Source: JBJXHC01 sp046160825 (GTDB lineage Bacteria; Bacteroidota; Ignavibacteria; UBA10030; UBA6906). From it: 47,288 nucleotides of DNA. Location: the NCBI GenBank assembly GCA_046160825.1, contig JBJXHC010000064.1:1-47288 (forward strand), written 5' to 3'. Below are positions 8,531 to 15,776 of the stretch, piece after piece. Numbering within the stretch: the first letter of the stretch is position 1; the number at the start of each line of letters is the position of its first letter. The position numbers were made by a program, and so were the translations under genes. Under the pieces are notes generated by a model, which saw only the letters and a program-made list of their open reading frames with translations, was not told where the DNA came from and made no database searches.

Positions 8531-8962
8531 CTACACAGGTGGATAAAAAACGTAGAGCATCAGATAAACAATAACGCCGGTGAATGACACATACAACCAG
8601 ATGGGAAGCGTCCAGCGTGCTATCTTCCTGTGACGATCTACATGCATCTTGAGTCCACGTGAGAGCGTGATAATCGCAAGCGGTGGAACAAGCACTGCTA
8701 GGAGTGTATGTGAGATCAAAATCGTGAAATACACGATGCGCACGGTTCCTTCCGCTGTAAACCGTACCGATCCAACATTGTAGTGATAGAACAAATAGAA
8801 GAGGAGGAATAGTGTTGAGGTTGAAAAGGCCGCAATCATCACCTTCCGGTGCGCGGGGACATTCTTGTTTCGAATAAGAGCATATCCGATGAGCAGGAGA
8901 ATCGCGCTCGTGGCATTGAGGATGGCATTGACGAGTGGGAGATCAGTAAGTTGAATTGGCAA
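8531..8962 (-). CDS. DUF420 membrane protein, cytochrome oxidase-associated
   Basis: A 143-residue protein with four hydrophobic segments and a conserved His-rich topology (FYHYN, SHT, MHVDRHRKIAR). DUF420 proteins sit beside cytochrome oxidase genes; the Staphylococcus aureus member CtaM is needed for active aa3 oxidase. Here it is the last gene of the respiratory operon, right after ctaB. The start is TTG 8962, preceded by AGGGGAGA and separated from the ctaB stop by six bases. A role in oxidase assembly is inferred from family and position. Confidence 0.8.
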   Translation of the reverse strand: MPIQLTDLPLVNAILNATSAILLLIGYALIRNKNVPAHRKVMIAAFSTSTLFLLFYLFYHYNVGSVRFTAEGTVRIVYFTILISHTLLAVLVPPLAIITLSRGLKMHVDRHRKIARWTLPIWLYVSFTGVIVYLMLYVFYPPV

Positions 8963-8968
8963 TCTCCC

Positions 8969-9865
8969 CTACAGTTTGTCAAGACCCATGATGACGAACA
9001 AAATCGGCAGATACAGTAACGACGCAAAGAATACTCTGCGGGCCCAGACATTTGTGCGGTTGCGATACAGAAAGATGCCGCAGACGGCGAATGCTATTCC
9101 AAGTATCGCTCCGCCAATGAGATACACTATTCCCGTTAGTCCGACAAGTGTTGGCAGAACCGTCGCTGGAATCAAGGCAACACAATACAAGAGTATCTGC
9201 CTGCTCGTGCTTTCCCCGTTCGTATCAAGGACAGTAAGCATTGGGAATCCTGCCCGTTCATAATCTTTCTTGTACATCCATGCCAATGAGAGAAAGTGTG
9301 GCATTTGCCAGAGAAACAATATGGCAAAAAGAATCCATGCTTCAGTGGAGATTTCATTACGAACAGCCGTCCATCCCATCATGGGTGGAAGTGCTCCCGG
9401 TATTCCGCCGACAACCGTCGAAAGCGATGTGATGCGTTTTAACGGCGTGTACAGGAAGAGGTACGAAACACTGGTTACAGCGGCGAGAAAACCAGTCAGT
9501 GGATTAACTAGCGCCGTGAGCACCACCAATCCTGCTATGGAACACAATATACCAAACACCAACACCTCCGACGGTGCCAATCGTCCGGAAGGCAGTGGTC
9601 GATTCTCCGTCCGGCGCATCATCGCGTCGTAGCCACGCTCAATGTACTGATTGAGCGCACCTGCTCCTCCTCCCACAAGCGCTGTCCCCAGAAAGACATT
9701 CAACATCAGGAGATAGTTGATCTGTCCTTCCGTCGCGAGATAAAATCCCGCCATCGCCGTTGCAACGGAGAGAAGCGTAAGTTCGGGTTTCATGAGCGTC
9801 AAGTAATCGAGGACACGCGAACGCTCGATAACAATATCGCCGGCGATATTAACCTTCGGTTTCAT
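8969..9865 (-). CDS. ctaB: Protoheme IX farnesyltransferase (heme O synthase)
   Basis: This 298-residue UbiA-type membrane prenyltransferase converts heme B to heme O by adding a farnesyl group. It shows the polar cluster N72...E76...D80 with RRTENRPLPSGR, then YTPLKRITSLSTVVGGIPGALPPMMGW in the second half; these carry the metal-diphosphate and heme-binding residues of the CyoE/CtaB family. About nine hydrophobic segments are visible. The ATG overlaps the end of ctaA by four bases (ATGA), so the two heme A genes are translationally coupled. Heme O made here is the substrate of CtaA. Confidence 0.93.
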   Translation of the reverse strand: MKPKVNIAGDIVIERSRVLDYLTLMKPELTLLSVATAMAGFYLATEGQINYLLMLNVFLGTALVGGGAGALNQYIERGYDAMMRRTENRPLPSGRLAPSEVLVFGILCSIAGLVVLTALVNPLTGFLAAVTSVSYLFLYTPLKRITSLSTVVGGIPGALPPMMGWTAVRNEISTEAWILFAILFLWQMPHFLSLAWMYKKDYERAGFPMLTVLDTNGESTSRQILLYCVALIPATVLPTLVGLTGIVYLIGGAILGIAFAVCGIFLYRNRTNVWARRVFFASLLYLPILFVIMGLDKL

Positions 9866-10884
9866 GATCTCGATGGTTCCGGAGCAAACATCGGTTCAGG
9901 TTCTCTTTCCGGCAGGCGATACAACGAATAGGTTCTCACCGTCACCAGGGCACTTATGCCGAGCAATAACGCACCAACGGCAACGTGGGCCGTGGTAACT
10001 TCCACGGACTTTCCATTCCATACCGTTAAAGCGCCGAGCAGAATCTGGAACACCAACAATACCGATTGAATGATGGCCGGTTCGCGTAATCCCGAGTCGG
10101 AATAATAGTGCAGCACACGCCGCACATGGAAGAGAAGAACCACACTGACGAGAATGGCCCCCACCCTATGTGCGAAGTGAATCCACATTTGGGCGAACAC
10201 AATCGGACGCAGGTCATCTGCGAGGCGTATTGCATTGATGTCACTGATGGTTCCGGGATCTGTCGGTGGGATAATTCCGCCATACGACAGTGGGAAGTCA
10301 GGAATGGCGAGACCGGATTCCGTGTGCCGCATAATCGCACCGAGAATCAACTGGAGGAACACTGCGCCGGTTGTCCAGAGGGATAGCGTGCGAGTGTGAC
10401 CAATGGTATCCGAAACGGGCGACGCATCCACACGCCACGATGGAGACGTCACGAGGGCCAACACGATAGTGAGACAGAAAAAAGATTGTGCAAGAGTTGC
10501 GTGTGCGACAGAAATCGGGGTGGGAAGCAGGAACAATACGGTGATACCCCCAAGAACTCCTTGAGCAATAACAGCAGCGAGCGCCGTCCATCCAAGTGTT
10601 CGGACCCAGCGTCGGTCATCGACACGCCATATCCAGAAGGCCAGGATCGTTGTGAGAAACCCTACGAATGTTGCCACCATACGATGGCCATGCTCATAGA
10701 AAATCCCGCCGACCATTGGAGGCATGATCTGTCCGTAGGAAAGCGGCCAGTCGGGCACGGCAAGTCCGGAATCAGTGCTTGTAACGAGCCCTCCGGCAAC
10801 AATCAAAAGAAACGTACAGACGGCCGTAAAGACTGCAAAGCGGTGAAGCCAGATACTGCGTTGAACGTTATGCAGTCGTCTCAT
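9862..10884 (-). CDS. ctaA: Heme A synthase (CtaA/COX15)
   Basis: This 340-residue, eight-helix membrane protein oxidises heme O to heme A. The protein is a tandem of two similar four-helix halves, seen in the repeated DSGLAVPDWPLSYG and ESGLAIPDFPLSYG. The four conserved heme-ligand histidines are visible in EHGHRM, SVAHAT, IHFAHRVG and TTAHVAVG. No cysteine pair is present in the first extracellular loop, as in class B/C enzymes without the Cys loop. ATG 10884 has GAGGGA directly upstream and follows the coxB stop by six bases. It supplies heme A for the oxidase encoded upstream in the same operon. Confidence 0.93.
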   Translation of the reverse strand: MRRLHNVQRSIWLHRFAVFTAVCTFLLIVAGGLVTSTDSGLAVPDWPLSYGQIMPPMVGGIFYEHGHRMVATFVGFLTTILAFWIWRVDDRRWVRTLGWTALAAVIAQGVLGGITVLFLLPTPISVAHATLAQSFFCLTIVLALVTSPSWRVDASPVSDTIGHTRTLSLWTTGAVFLQLILGAIMRHTESGLAIPDFPLSYGGIIPPTDPGTISDINAIRLADDLRPIVFAQMWIHFAHRVGAILVSVVLLFHVRRVLHYYSDSGLREPAIIQSVLLVFQILLGALTVWNGKSVEVTTAHVAVGALLLGISALVTVRTYSLYRLPEREPEPMFAPEPSRS

Positions 10885-10890
10885 TCCCTC

Positions 10891-11835
10891 TTACTCTTCA
10901 AGATATGCCGCCTCTTCCGCCAGCCATGCATCAAACTCTTCTTGTGTCTGAACTGACACAAATCCGCGCATCCTAAAGTGTCCGAGTCCACACAATTGCG
11001 CACATGTAATTTCAGTCGGTGTATCAGGGGCTGCGGAAATTTCGGTGATCCCTGCCGCCTGGAGGAGCGCAATTGCGTCTTCGGTGATCGCATCCCCCTT
11101 TTTGAGGATGGTAACTCCGTCAGTACCGGCATAGTCGGCCATGGCGACCTGCATGGAAAGAACGGGTTGCATTCCTTCGACAATCGAATATGTCTTCACC
11201 GAGGCTTGCTGCAGTTCACGCGTCGTCTTGACGGGCGTGAACCACATGGGAATATTCTCCCCGGGAATTGCGTCATGCTTCACGCGATATAAGGGAATGG
11301 AAAAACTATGAATCACATCCTTGGTCGAAAGATGGATTATCACCGGTTTGCCCACAGGCAGGTTCATCTGGTTGATCGTGGCTATGTCATCCTTACACGC
11401 CGGATCGGATCGGTCCAAACCAAGGGGATTGTCCGCGGAAATGAGCTTGATATCTGCCTTCCCGAAAACTCCATCTGTTCCCGGATAGTGGACATTCCAG
11501 GCAAATTGTTCGGCGACAACACGGACAACAGTCGCTTCGTTTTCATTCGGAACATCATTCACCACATTCGCCCAGAGAGGAATGGCAAAACCCACGAGCA
11601 ATACACCCTCAAACACTGCTACGGCAACTTCGATATACGTTGATGTGTGACTCTTGACGCCGACGTAGTCCGCTTTCGGATTACGGGACCTGCGATAGCG
11701 TACGAGCGTATAGGAAAAGAAAACCGCCCAACCGACAAATAGTGCAAGCATCAGCCAATGGACAAGACCGATCATACTGTCGATCTGTGCGCCGTGTGCC
11801 GATCCATCAAGTGGTAGCCCGAGCAATTCTTGCAT
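10891..11835 (-). CDS. coxB: Cytochrome c oxidase subunit II (CuA)
   Basis: The 314-residue protein accepts electrons from a cytochrome c or other donor through the CuA centre. Two transmembrane helices (about 25-45 and 68-90) precede the cupredoxin domain. CuA ligands are His 176 (DVIHSF), Cys 278 and Cys 282, His 286 and Met 289 in CAQLCGLGHFRM. There is no signal peptide and no fused cytochrome c domain, so this is not a caa3-type subunit. Unusually, roughly 60 residues lie between WFTPVKTTREL and the CuA loop, including KKGDAITEDAIALLQAAGI, where most subunits II have a short strand-loop. The start ATG 11835 has GGAGG ten bases upstream. Confidence 0.93.
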   Translation of the reverse strand: MQELLGLPLDGSAHGAQIDSMIGLVHWLMLALFVGWAVFFSYTLVRYRRSRNPKADYVGVKSHTSTYIEVAVAVFEGVLLVGFAIPLWANVVNDVPNENEATVVRVVAEQFAWNVHYPGTDGVFGKADIKLISADNPLGLDRSDPACKDDIATINQMNLPVGKPVIIHLSTKDVIHSFSIPLYRVKHDAIPGENIPMWFTPVKTTRELQQASVKTYSIVEGMQPVLSMQVAMADYAGTDGVTILKKGDAITEDAIALLQAAGITEISAAPDTPTEITCAQLCGLGHFRMRGFVSVQTQEEFDAWLAEEAAYLEE

Positions 11836-11850
11836 TGGGAGAACGCCTCC

Positions 11851-12096
11851 TTAGTTCAAACGGTTTGAAAACATTTGGTTGATCATCATCGCTCGACGAC
11901 GGAGATAGACCACGAACGATACAATACCCACGAGCACACCACCGGTTACGCCAAGCAAACTCAAGATCGCCATGTTCATCGCCTGGGTGGTTTCTGAGTC
12001 CGGTGCACCATAACACGTCGGACAGGCAAACGCCACCTGATGTACCAGCATGAGGATGCCGATGACCATTGGGAAGAAAGAAAGCCTGGATCTCAT
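11851..12096 (-). CDS. Small membrane protein in oxidase operon, function unknown
   Basis: An 81-residue protein: N-terminal signal-like helix (about 7-24), a short exposed segment with ACPTCYGAPDSETTQAMN, then a second helix (42-64) and a basic end LRRRAMM. The CPTC pair just after the first helix would face the periplasm, which could suit copper or thiol chemistry; this is inference. The ATG at 12096 overlaps the previous gene's stop by four bases; the frame stays open further back but overlaps the neighbour. It lies directly before coxB. I do not recognise a named family. Confidence 0.7.
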   Translation of the reverse strand: MRSRLSFFPMVIGILMLVHQVAFACPTCYGAPDSETTQAMNMAILSLLGVTGGVLVGIVSFVVYLRRRAMMINQMFSNRLN

Positions 12097-12299
12097 ATAT
12101 AGCTCACATGACGGAGTTTCTTCAGGAAACGAATTCCATACCAGACAAGGAAGACTGCACCTGCGAGCGAGAACACGGCCATCGAAAGATGAAGCATGTC
12201 CCCCTCCCCCGCAAACATTGTCATTTCCCACACACCAAACCCAAGGCACAAGAGCACTGACGCTGTAATAAACAATATGTGGAACGCTTTGAGCGACAT
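12093..12299 (-). CDS. Small two-helix membrane protein in oxidase operon
   Basis: A 68-residue protein with two hydrophobic helices (about 5-29 and 36-57) joined by a short loop (AGEGDMLHL), and a basic C-terminus (FLKKLRHVSYI). ATG 12299 lies two bases after the stop of the subunit IV gene, and its own stop overlaps the next start (ATGA). Its place between oxidase subunits IV and II suggests an accessory subunit or assembly protein. No family was recognised. The frame is open further upstream, but that part lies inside the neighbouring gene. Confidence 0.65.
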   Translation of the reverse strand: MSLKAFHILFITASVLLCLGFGVWEMTMFAGEGDMLHLSMAVFSLAGAVFLVWYGIRFLKKLRHVSYI

Positions 12300-12301
12300 A
12301 G

Positions 12302-12598
12302 CTAGAGCTTGTCCGAGTAATGGAAGACCGGCACTAACATCAACACCACGAAAAACACTACGGTGATGATCAGTGTCGCATAGATAATTTGTCGCTCGGA
12401 AATCAAATGCATGAAATAACACGCGACAAGGGTTGCCTTGACCGTCGCAACAACGAGCGCCACGGCAATGGCCGCACCGACACTCAGATGTAAATATGAA
12501 ATAGCAACCGTCACCACGGTCAGCACCATCAATGCAGAGAAGACCCCGATATAGATCCTGACCTGTTTCTTGATATCACCTGCGTGTGAAGAGTCCAT
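12302..12598 (-). CDS. Cytochrome c oxidase subunit IV (prokaryotic COX4/CyoD family)
   Basis: This 98-residue protein has three transmembrane helices (about 13-34, 42-62, 71-91) and the family motif KATLVACYFMHL, in which the helix 2 end carries FMHL. Prokaryotic subunit IV stabilises the oxidase core. RBS GGAG lies seven bases before ATG 12598, and the gene follows the subunit III stop by nine bases. The protein order I-III-IV-small-small-II is unusual in placing subunit II last. Confidence 0.85.
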   Translation of the reverse strand: MDSSHAGDIKKQVRIYIGVFSALMVLTVVTVAISYLHLSVGAAIAVALVVATVKATLVACYFMHLISERQIIYATLIITVVFFVVLMLVPVFHYSDKL

Positions 12599-12607
12599 TG
12601 TCTGCTC

Positions 12608-13198
12608 CTAGAGTAAATACAGAACTGGGAAAAGAAATATCCAGACGAGGTCAACAAAATGCCAATACAATCCGGCAACTTCGATGCGGTTGGTGAAGCG
12701 TACCGGATCGGTCTTCCACATTTTACTTCCCGGGCCGAGCAGGTATCCGTTCAGAATAATCCCACCAATAACGTGGAGACCGTGCAAGCCGGTGAGGGTA
12801 AAGTAAATTGCCATGAATGTGTTTTCACTCGGATACAGGTGGTGTTCAAATTTTGCGCTATACTCGAATCCCTTGATGATGAGGAAACCGAAACCTGCCA
12901 GTACCGTCAGGCCCATGTAACGTTTGTACTTCTTGAAGTCCTTCATCATCAAAGACGCCCATGACATCACCATGGTCACGCTGGAAGAAATCAGCACGAC
13001 GGTATTGAGCGTCGCAAGAGGAATATTCAAAATCGTGTAGCCATGTGGCCAGGTTTCGGCACTGACACGAAGCAGGATATACGACGAGAAGAGAGCGCCA
13101 AAGAGCATGACTTCCGAAGCCAGGAACAACCAGACTCCGAGCTTTGCGTTATACAATCCCGAATCAGGCCGCGCTGTGGAGGTGTAGGGAATATTCAT
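12608..13198 (-). CDS. coxC: Cytochrome c oxidase subunit III
   Basis: This 196-residue protein is the five-helix form of subunit III. Family features include KLGVWLFLASEVMLFGALFSSYILLR near the N-terminus (with the conserved Glu), GLHGLHVIGG with its paired histidines, and GLYWHFVDLVWIFLFPVLYL at the C-terminus. It supports stable turnover and proton uptake by subunit I. ATG 13198 has GGAGG seven bases upstream that overlaps the end of coxA, so the two are likely coupled. Confidence 0.93.
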   Translation of the reverse strand: MNIPYTSTARPDSGLYNAKLGVWLFLASEVMLFGALFSSYILLRVSAETWPHGYTILNIPLATLNTVVLISSSVTMVMSWASLMMKDFKKYKRYMGLTVLAGFGFLIIKGFEYSAKFEHHLYPSENTFMAIYFTLTGLHGLHVIGGIILNGYLLGPGSKMWKTDPVRFTNRIEVAGLYWHFVDLVWIFLFPVLYLL

Positions 13199-13200
13199 GA

Positions 13201-14991
13201 CTACGCCTCCTTTCGATTCTGAGGCGTGAAGTCACCTTTTGCACCGGGGACACTATATTCGTACGGACCGCGATACACGGTAGGAGCCTTGTCAAAATTG
13301 CCGTGTGCGAGAGGTGGTGACGTGGTTGCAGCCCATTCAAGTGTTGTTGCTTCCCAGTGATTGGCTGCCACCTTCTCTCCTTTTTTCATACTCCAGAAGA
13401 AGTTAATGATGAATGGAATCTGCGCAACGGCAAGCAGCCACGCGGAAACCGACATGAACTCGTTCCATTGCAAGACTCCCTGGGCGTGTGCATACTGCTG
13501 GCCTCCATCGTACAGACGTCGGGAGACACCGGCAAGACCCTGAATGAACATTGGCATGAAGATGGCGTTCAGGAAGATAAATGAACCCCAGAAGTGGAGC
13601 TTCCCGAGTCCGTCATTCATCTTTCTCCCCGTCGCCTTCGGGAACCAATAATAAATCCCCGCAAACAACGCGAGCAGTGTTCCGGGAGCGACGACATAGT
13701 GAAAATGGCCGATCACATAGTAGGTGTCATGCAGGGCGATGTCTGTCGCATTGAATCCCAACGGCAGTCCGGTGAGTCCTCCGATGCCGAACATCGGCAG
13801 GAAGGCCAGAGCGAACAACATCGGCGTGGTGAAACGGATCGACCCACCCCATAATGAAAGCACCAGTGCAGTGAGAATGACAACTGAAGGAATGGAGATG
13901 ATCATCGTCGTTGTCTGGAAGAACGTACTAATGACTGTTCCCATTCCCGTCAGGAACATATGATGCGCCCAAACAACGAACGACATGAATCCGAGAAAAA
14001 TCACAGCGTACACCAGGGATTTATATCCCCAGAGCGGCTTTCGTGTGTTGTTGGCAATGACTTCGGCAACGATTCCCATCGCCGGAAGAATCAAGACATA
14101 CACTTCGGGATGCGCGAGAAACCAAAAAAGATGTTGCCACAATAATGGACTTCCTCCACCACTAATCTCAAGTGGTACTCCGCTCACGACAAGTCCGCTC
14201 GGCATAAAGAAACTGGTCCCCGCAAGTCTGTCCATCAGTTGCAGGACTCCAGCAGCCTCAAGTGGTGGAAAAGCAAGCAACAGGAGGAACGACGTGACCA
14301 ACTGGGCCCAGACGAAGAATGGCAGTCTCATATAGGTGAGACCCTCTGCGCGGAGTTGCACAATCGTCACAATGAAATTTACTGAACCAAGAAGTGATGA
14401 AGTAATCAGGAACACCATGCCGAAGAGCCAGAACGTCTGACCAGTCGTGGCGATAACCGAAAGCGGTGCGTAGGACGTCCAGCCGGAATTTGCAGCGCCA
14501 CCCGGCAAAAAGAAGCTCACCAGCATGACGACCCCACCCATGAAATAAATCCAATAACTCATCATGTTGAGTTTCGGGAAGGCCATATCCGGAGCGCCGA
14601 TTTGCAGTGGCATCACATAGTTACCAAACGCGCCCACCGCCAGCGGCACAACACCGAGGAACACCATGATCGTGCCGTGCATTGCCCCGAGTTGATTGTA
14701 GAATTCCGGCAACATGATTCCCTCCGGCATGCGCTCCGAGCCGAGCAGATTTGCAAGCCATTGTATCGGGAAGGCCTCGCCGGGATATGCAAGCTGCCAG
14801 CGCATCAACATCATGAGCGAGAATCCGAGGAAGAGAAACAGGAGTGCTGTAATGCCGTACTGAATGCCAATGACCTTATGGTCTGTGGAAAAAACATACT
14901 TCCGCCAGAAGCCGGGTTCATGATGGTGATCGTCGTGGTGCGCTTCATGCGCTACATGACCTGCCACCGATTTCGAGTCGCTGTGAGCCAA
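13201..14991 (-). CDS. coxA: Cytochrome c oxidase subunit I (heme-copper, A-type)
   Basis: The 596-residue catalytic subunit reduces O2 at the heme a3-CuB centre. Ligands are His 105 (AMHG) and His 431 for the low-spin heme, His 294, 343 and 344 for CuB, and His 429 for heme a3. AHPEVY supplies the cross-linked Tyr 298 and Glu 296. The D-channel entry IGAPDMAFPKLN (Asp 135) is intact. In contrast, the K-channel Lys that normally sits four residues after the conserved Pro (VPTGIK) is Ile 372 here (IPSVVI), and the channel Ser is Ala 309. The N-terminus is His-rich (HEAHHDDHHHE). The start is TTG 14991 with AGGAG ten bases upstream. Confidence 0.94.
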   Translation of the reverse strand: MAHSDSKSVAGHVAHEAHHDDHHHEPGFWRKYVFSTDHKVIGIQYGITALLFLFLGFSLMMLMRWQLAYPGEAFPIQWLANLLGSERMPEGIMLPEFYNQLGAMHGTIMVFLGVVPLAVGAFGNYVMPLQIGAPDMAFPKLNMMSYWIYFMGGVVMLVSFFLPGGAANSGWTSYAPLSVIATTGQTFWLFGMVFLITSSLLGSVNFIVTIVQLRAEGLTYMRLPFFVWAQLVTSFLLLLAFPPLEAAGVLQLMDRLAGTSFFMPSGLVVSGVPLEISGGGSPLLWQHLFWFLAHPEVYVLILPAMGIVAEVIANNTRKPLWGYKSLVYAVIFLGFMSFVVWAHHMFLTGMGTVISTFFQTTTMIISIPSVVILTALVLSLWGGSIRFTTPMLFALAFLPMFGIGGLTGLPLGFNATDIALHDTYYVIGHFHYVVAPGTLLALFAGIYYWFPKATGRKMNDGLGKLHFWGSFIFLNAIFMPMFIQGLAGVSRRLYDGGQQYAHAQGVLQWNEFMSVSAWLLAVAQIPFIINFFWSMKKGEKVAANHWEATTLEWAATTSPPLAHGNFDKAPTVYRGPYEYSVPGAKGDFTPQNRKEA

Positions 14992-15027
14992 GGGATGGAT
15001 ACTCCTAGAGTGGTTGCGTCAAGTCGA

Positions 15028-15726
15028 TTATTTTGCCGCGTACTTGAAATCTGCCGTCGCTGCACCCGTCGCCGCAACCTTCACCTTCATCGTTTGTGTA
15101 CCATACTTTTCATGCCACGCTTCGATGGTGTAGTCGCCCGCAGGAAGTTTCTTGAGTGAGAATGAACCATCATCCGACGTGACTGCAAAGAACGGATGTG
15201 AGAACACGCCGATGTGCGCGTTCATCCATGTGTGGACTTCACACTTCACCTTGAAAACTTCAGGCTTGTCGAATTTCTTCGTCAGAACCATTCCCTTTTT
15301 GGGTTGGGCGACATTAAACGATGAGTTGTCTTTTGAAAGTGAATGAACATTGTGCAGAGTCGGATCACTATTTTTGATGAGTACTTCCTGTCCGGTCTGT
15401 ACACCGAGCACATGCGGCGTGTAGACACAACCGGTCTGATCAAATTCCACCTTCTTGGTCGGTGCATCGAACTTCTTGTTTCCGAGTCCATCCTTCACAT
15501 AGATGAGGACATTCTTCAGCGTGCCGTTTGCGTTCACGACAACTTCCTCACTCACCACCGCCTCTTTGTGTGCCTTCATACAGACAGGATCGGCATTCAT
15601 CTTGACGCGCTGTGCTTTTGGAGCAGCTCCGTCAAAGCTGACCTTCCCCGTAACGTCGCCGGCAAATGCATATGCCGTGATCGTGAAACTCAACAACGTG
15701 CTAAATACCATTCCTCGCTTAATCAT
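15028..15726 (-). CDS. Secreted cupredoxin-like protein with carboxypeptidase-regulatory-like domain
   Basis: The 232-residue exported protein has a signal peptide (about 1-22, cleaved after AFA). A cupredoxin-like fold follows with likely copper ligands His 125/128 (LHNVHS), Cys 162, His 165 and Met 168 in KCEVHTWM. The C-terminal 50 residues (DDGSFSLKKLPAGDYTIEAWHEKYG) form a carboxypeptidase-regulatory-like beta domain. ATG 15726 is chosen because GGAGG lies six bases upstream; the longer frame lacks such a site. Situated between the multiheme cytochrome and coxA, it may carry electrons in the periplasm or help deliver copper. That is inference from position. Confidence 0.78.
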   Translation of the reverse strand: MIKRGMVFSTLLSFTITAYAFAGDVTGKVSFDGAAPKAQRVKMNADPVCMKAHKEAVVSEEVVVNANGTLKNVLIYVKDGLGNKKFDAPTKKVEFDQTGCVYTPHVLGVQTGQEVLIKNSDPTLHNVHSLSKDNSSFNVAQPKKGMVLTKKFDKPEVFKVKCEVHTWMNAHIGVFSHPFFAVTSDDGSFSLKKLPAGDYTIEAWHEKYGTQTMKVKVAATGAATADFKYAAK

Positions 15727-15776
15727 TCCGTTCCTCCGCATAAGTAGTGTTGTGAAATTGATAATAGCTGTTTGCA

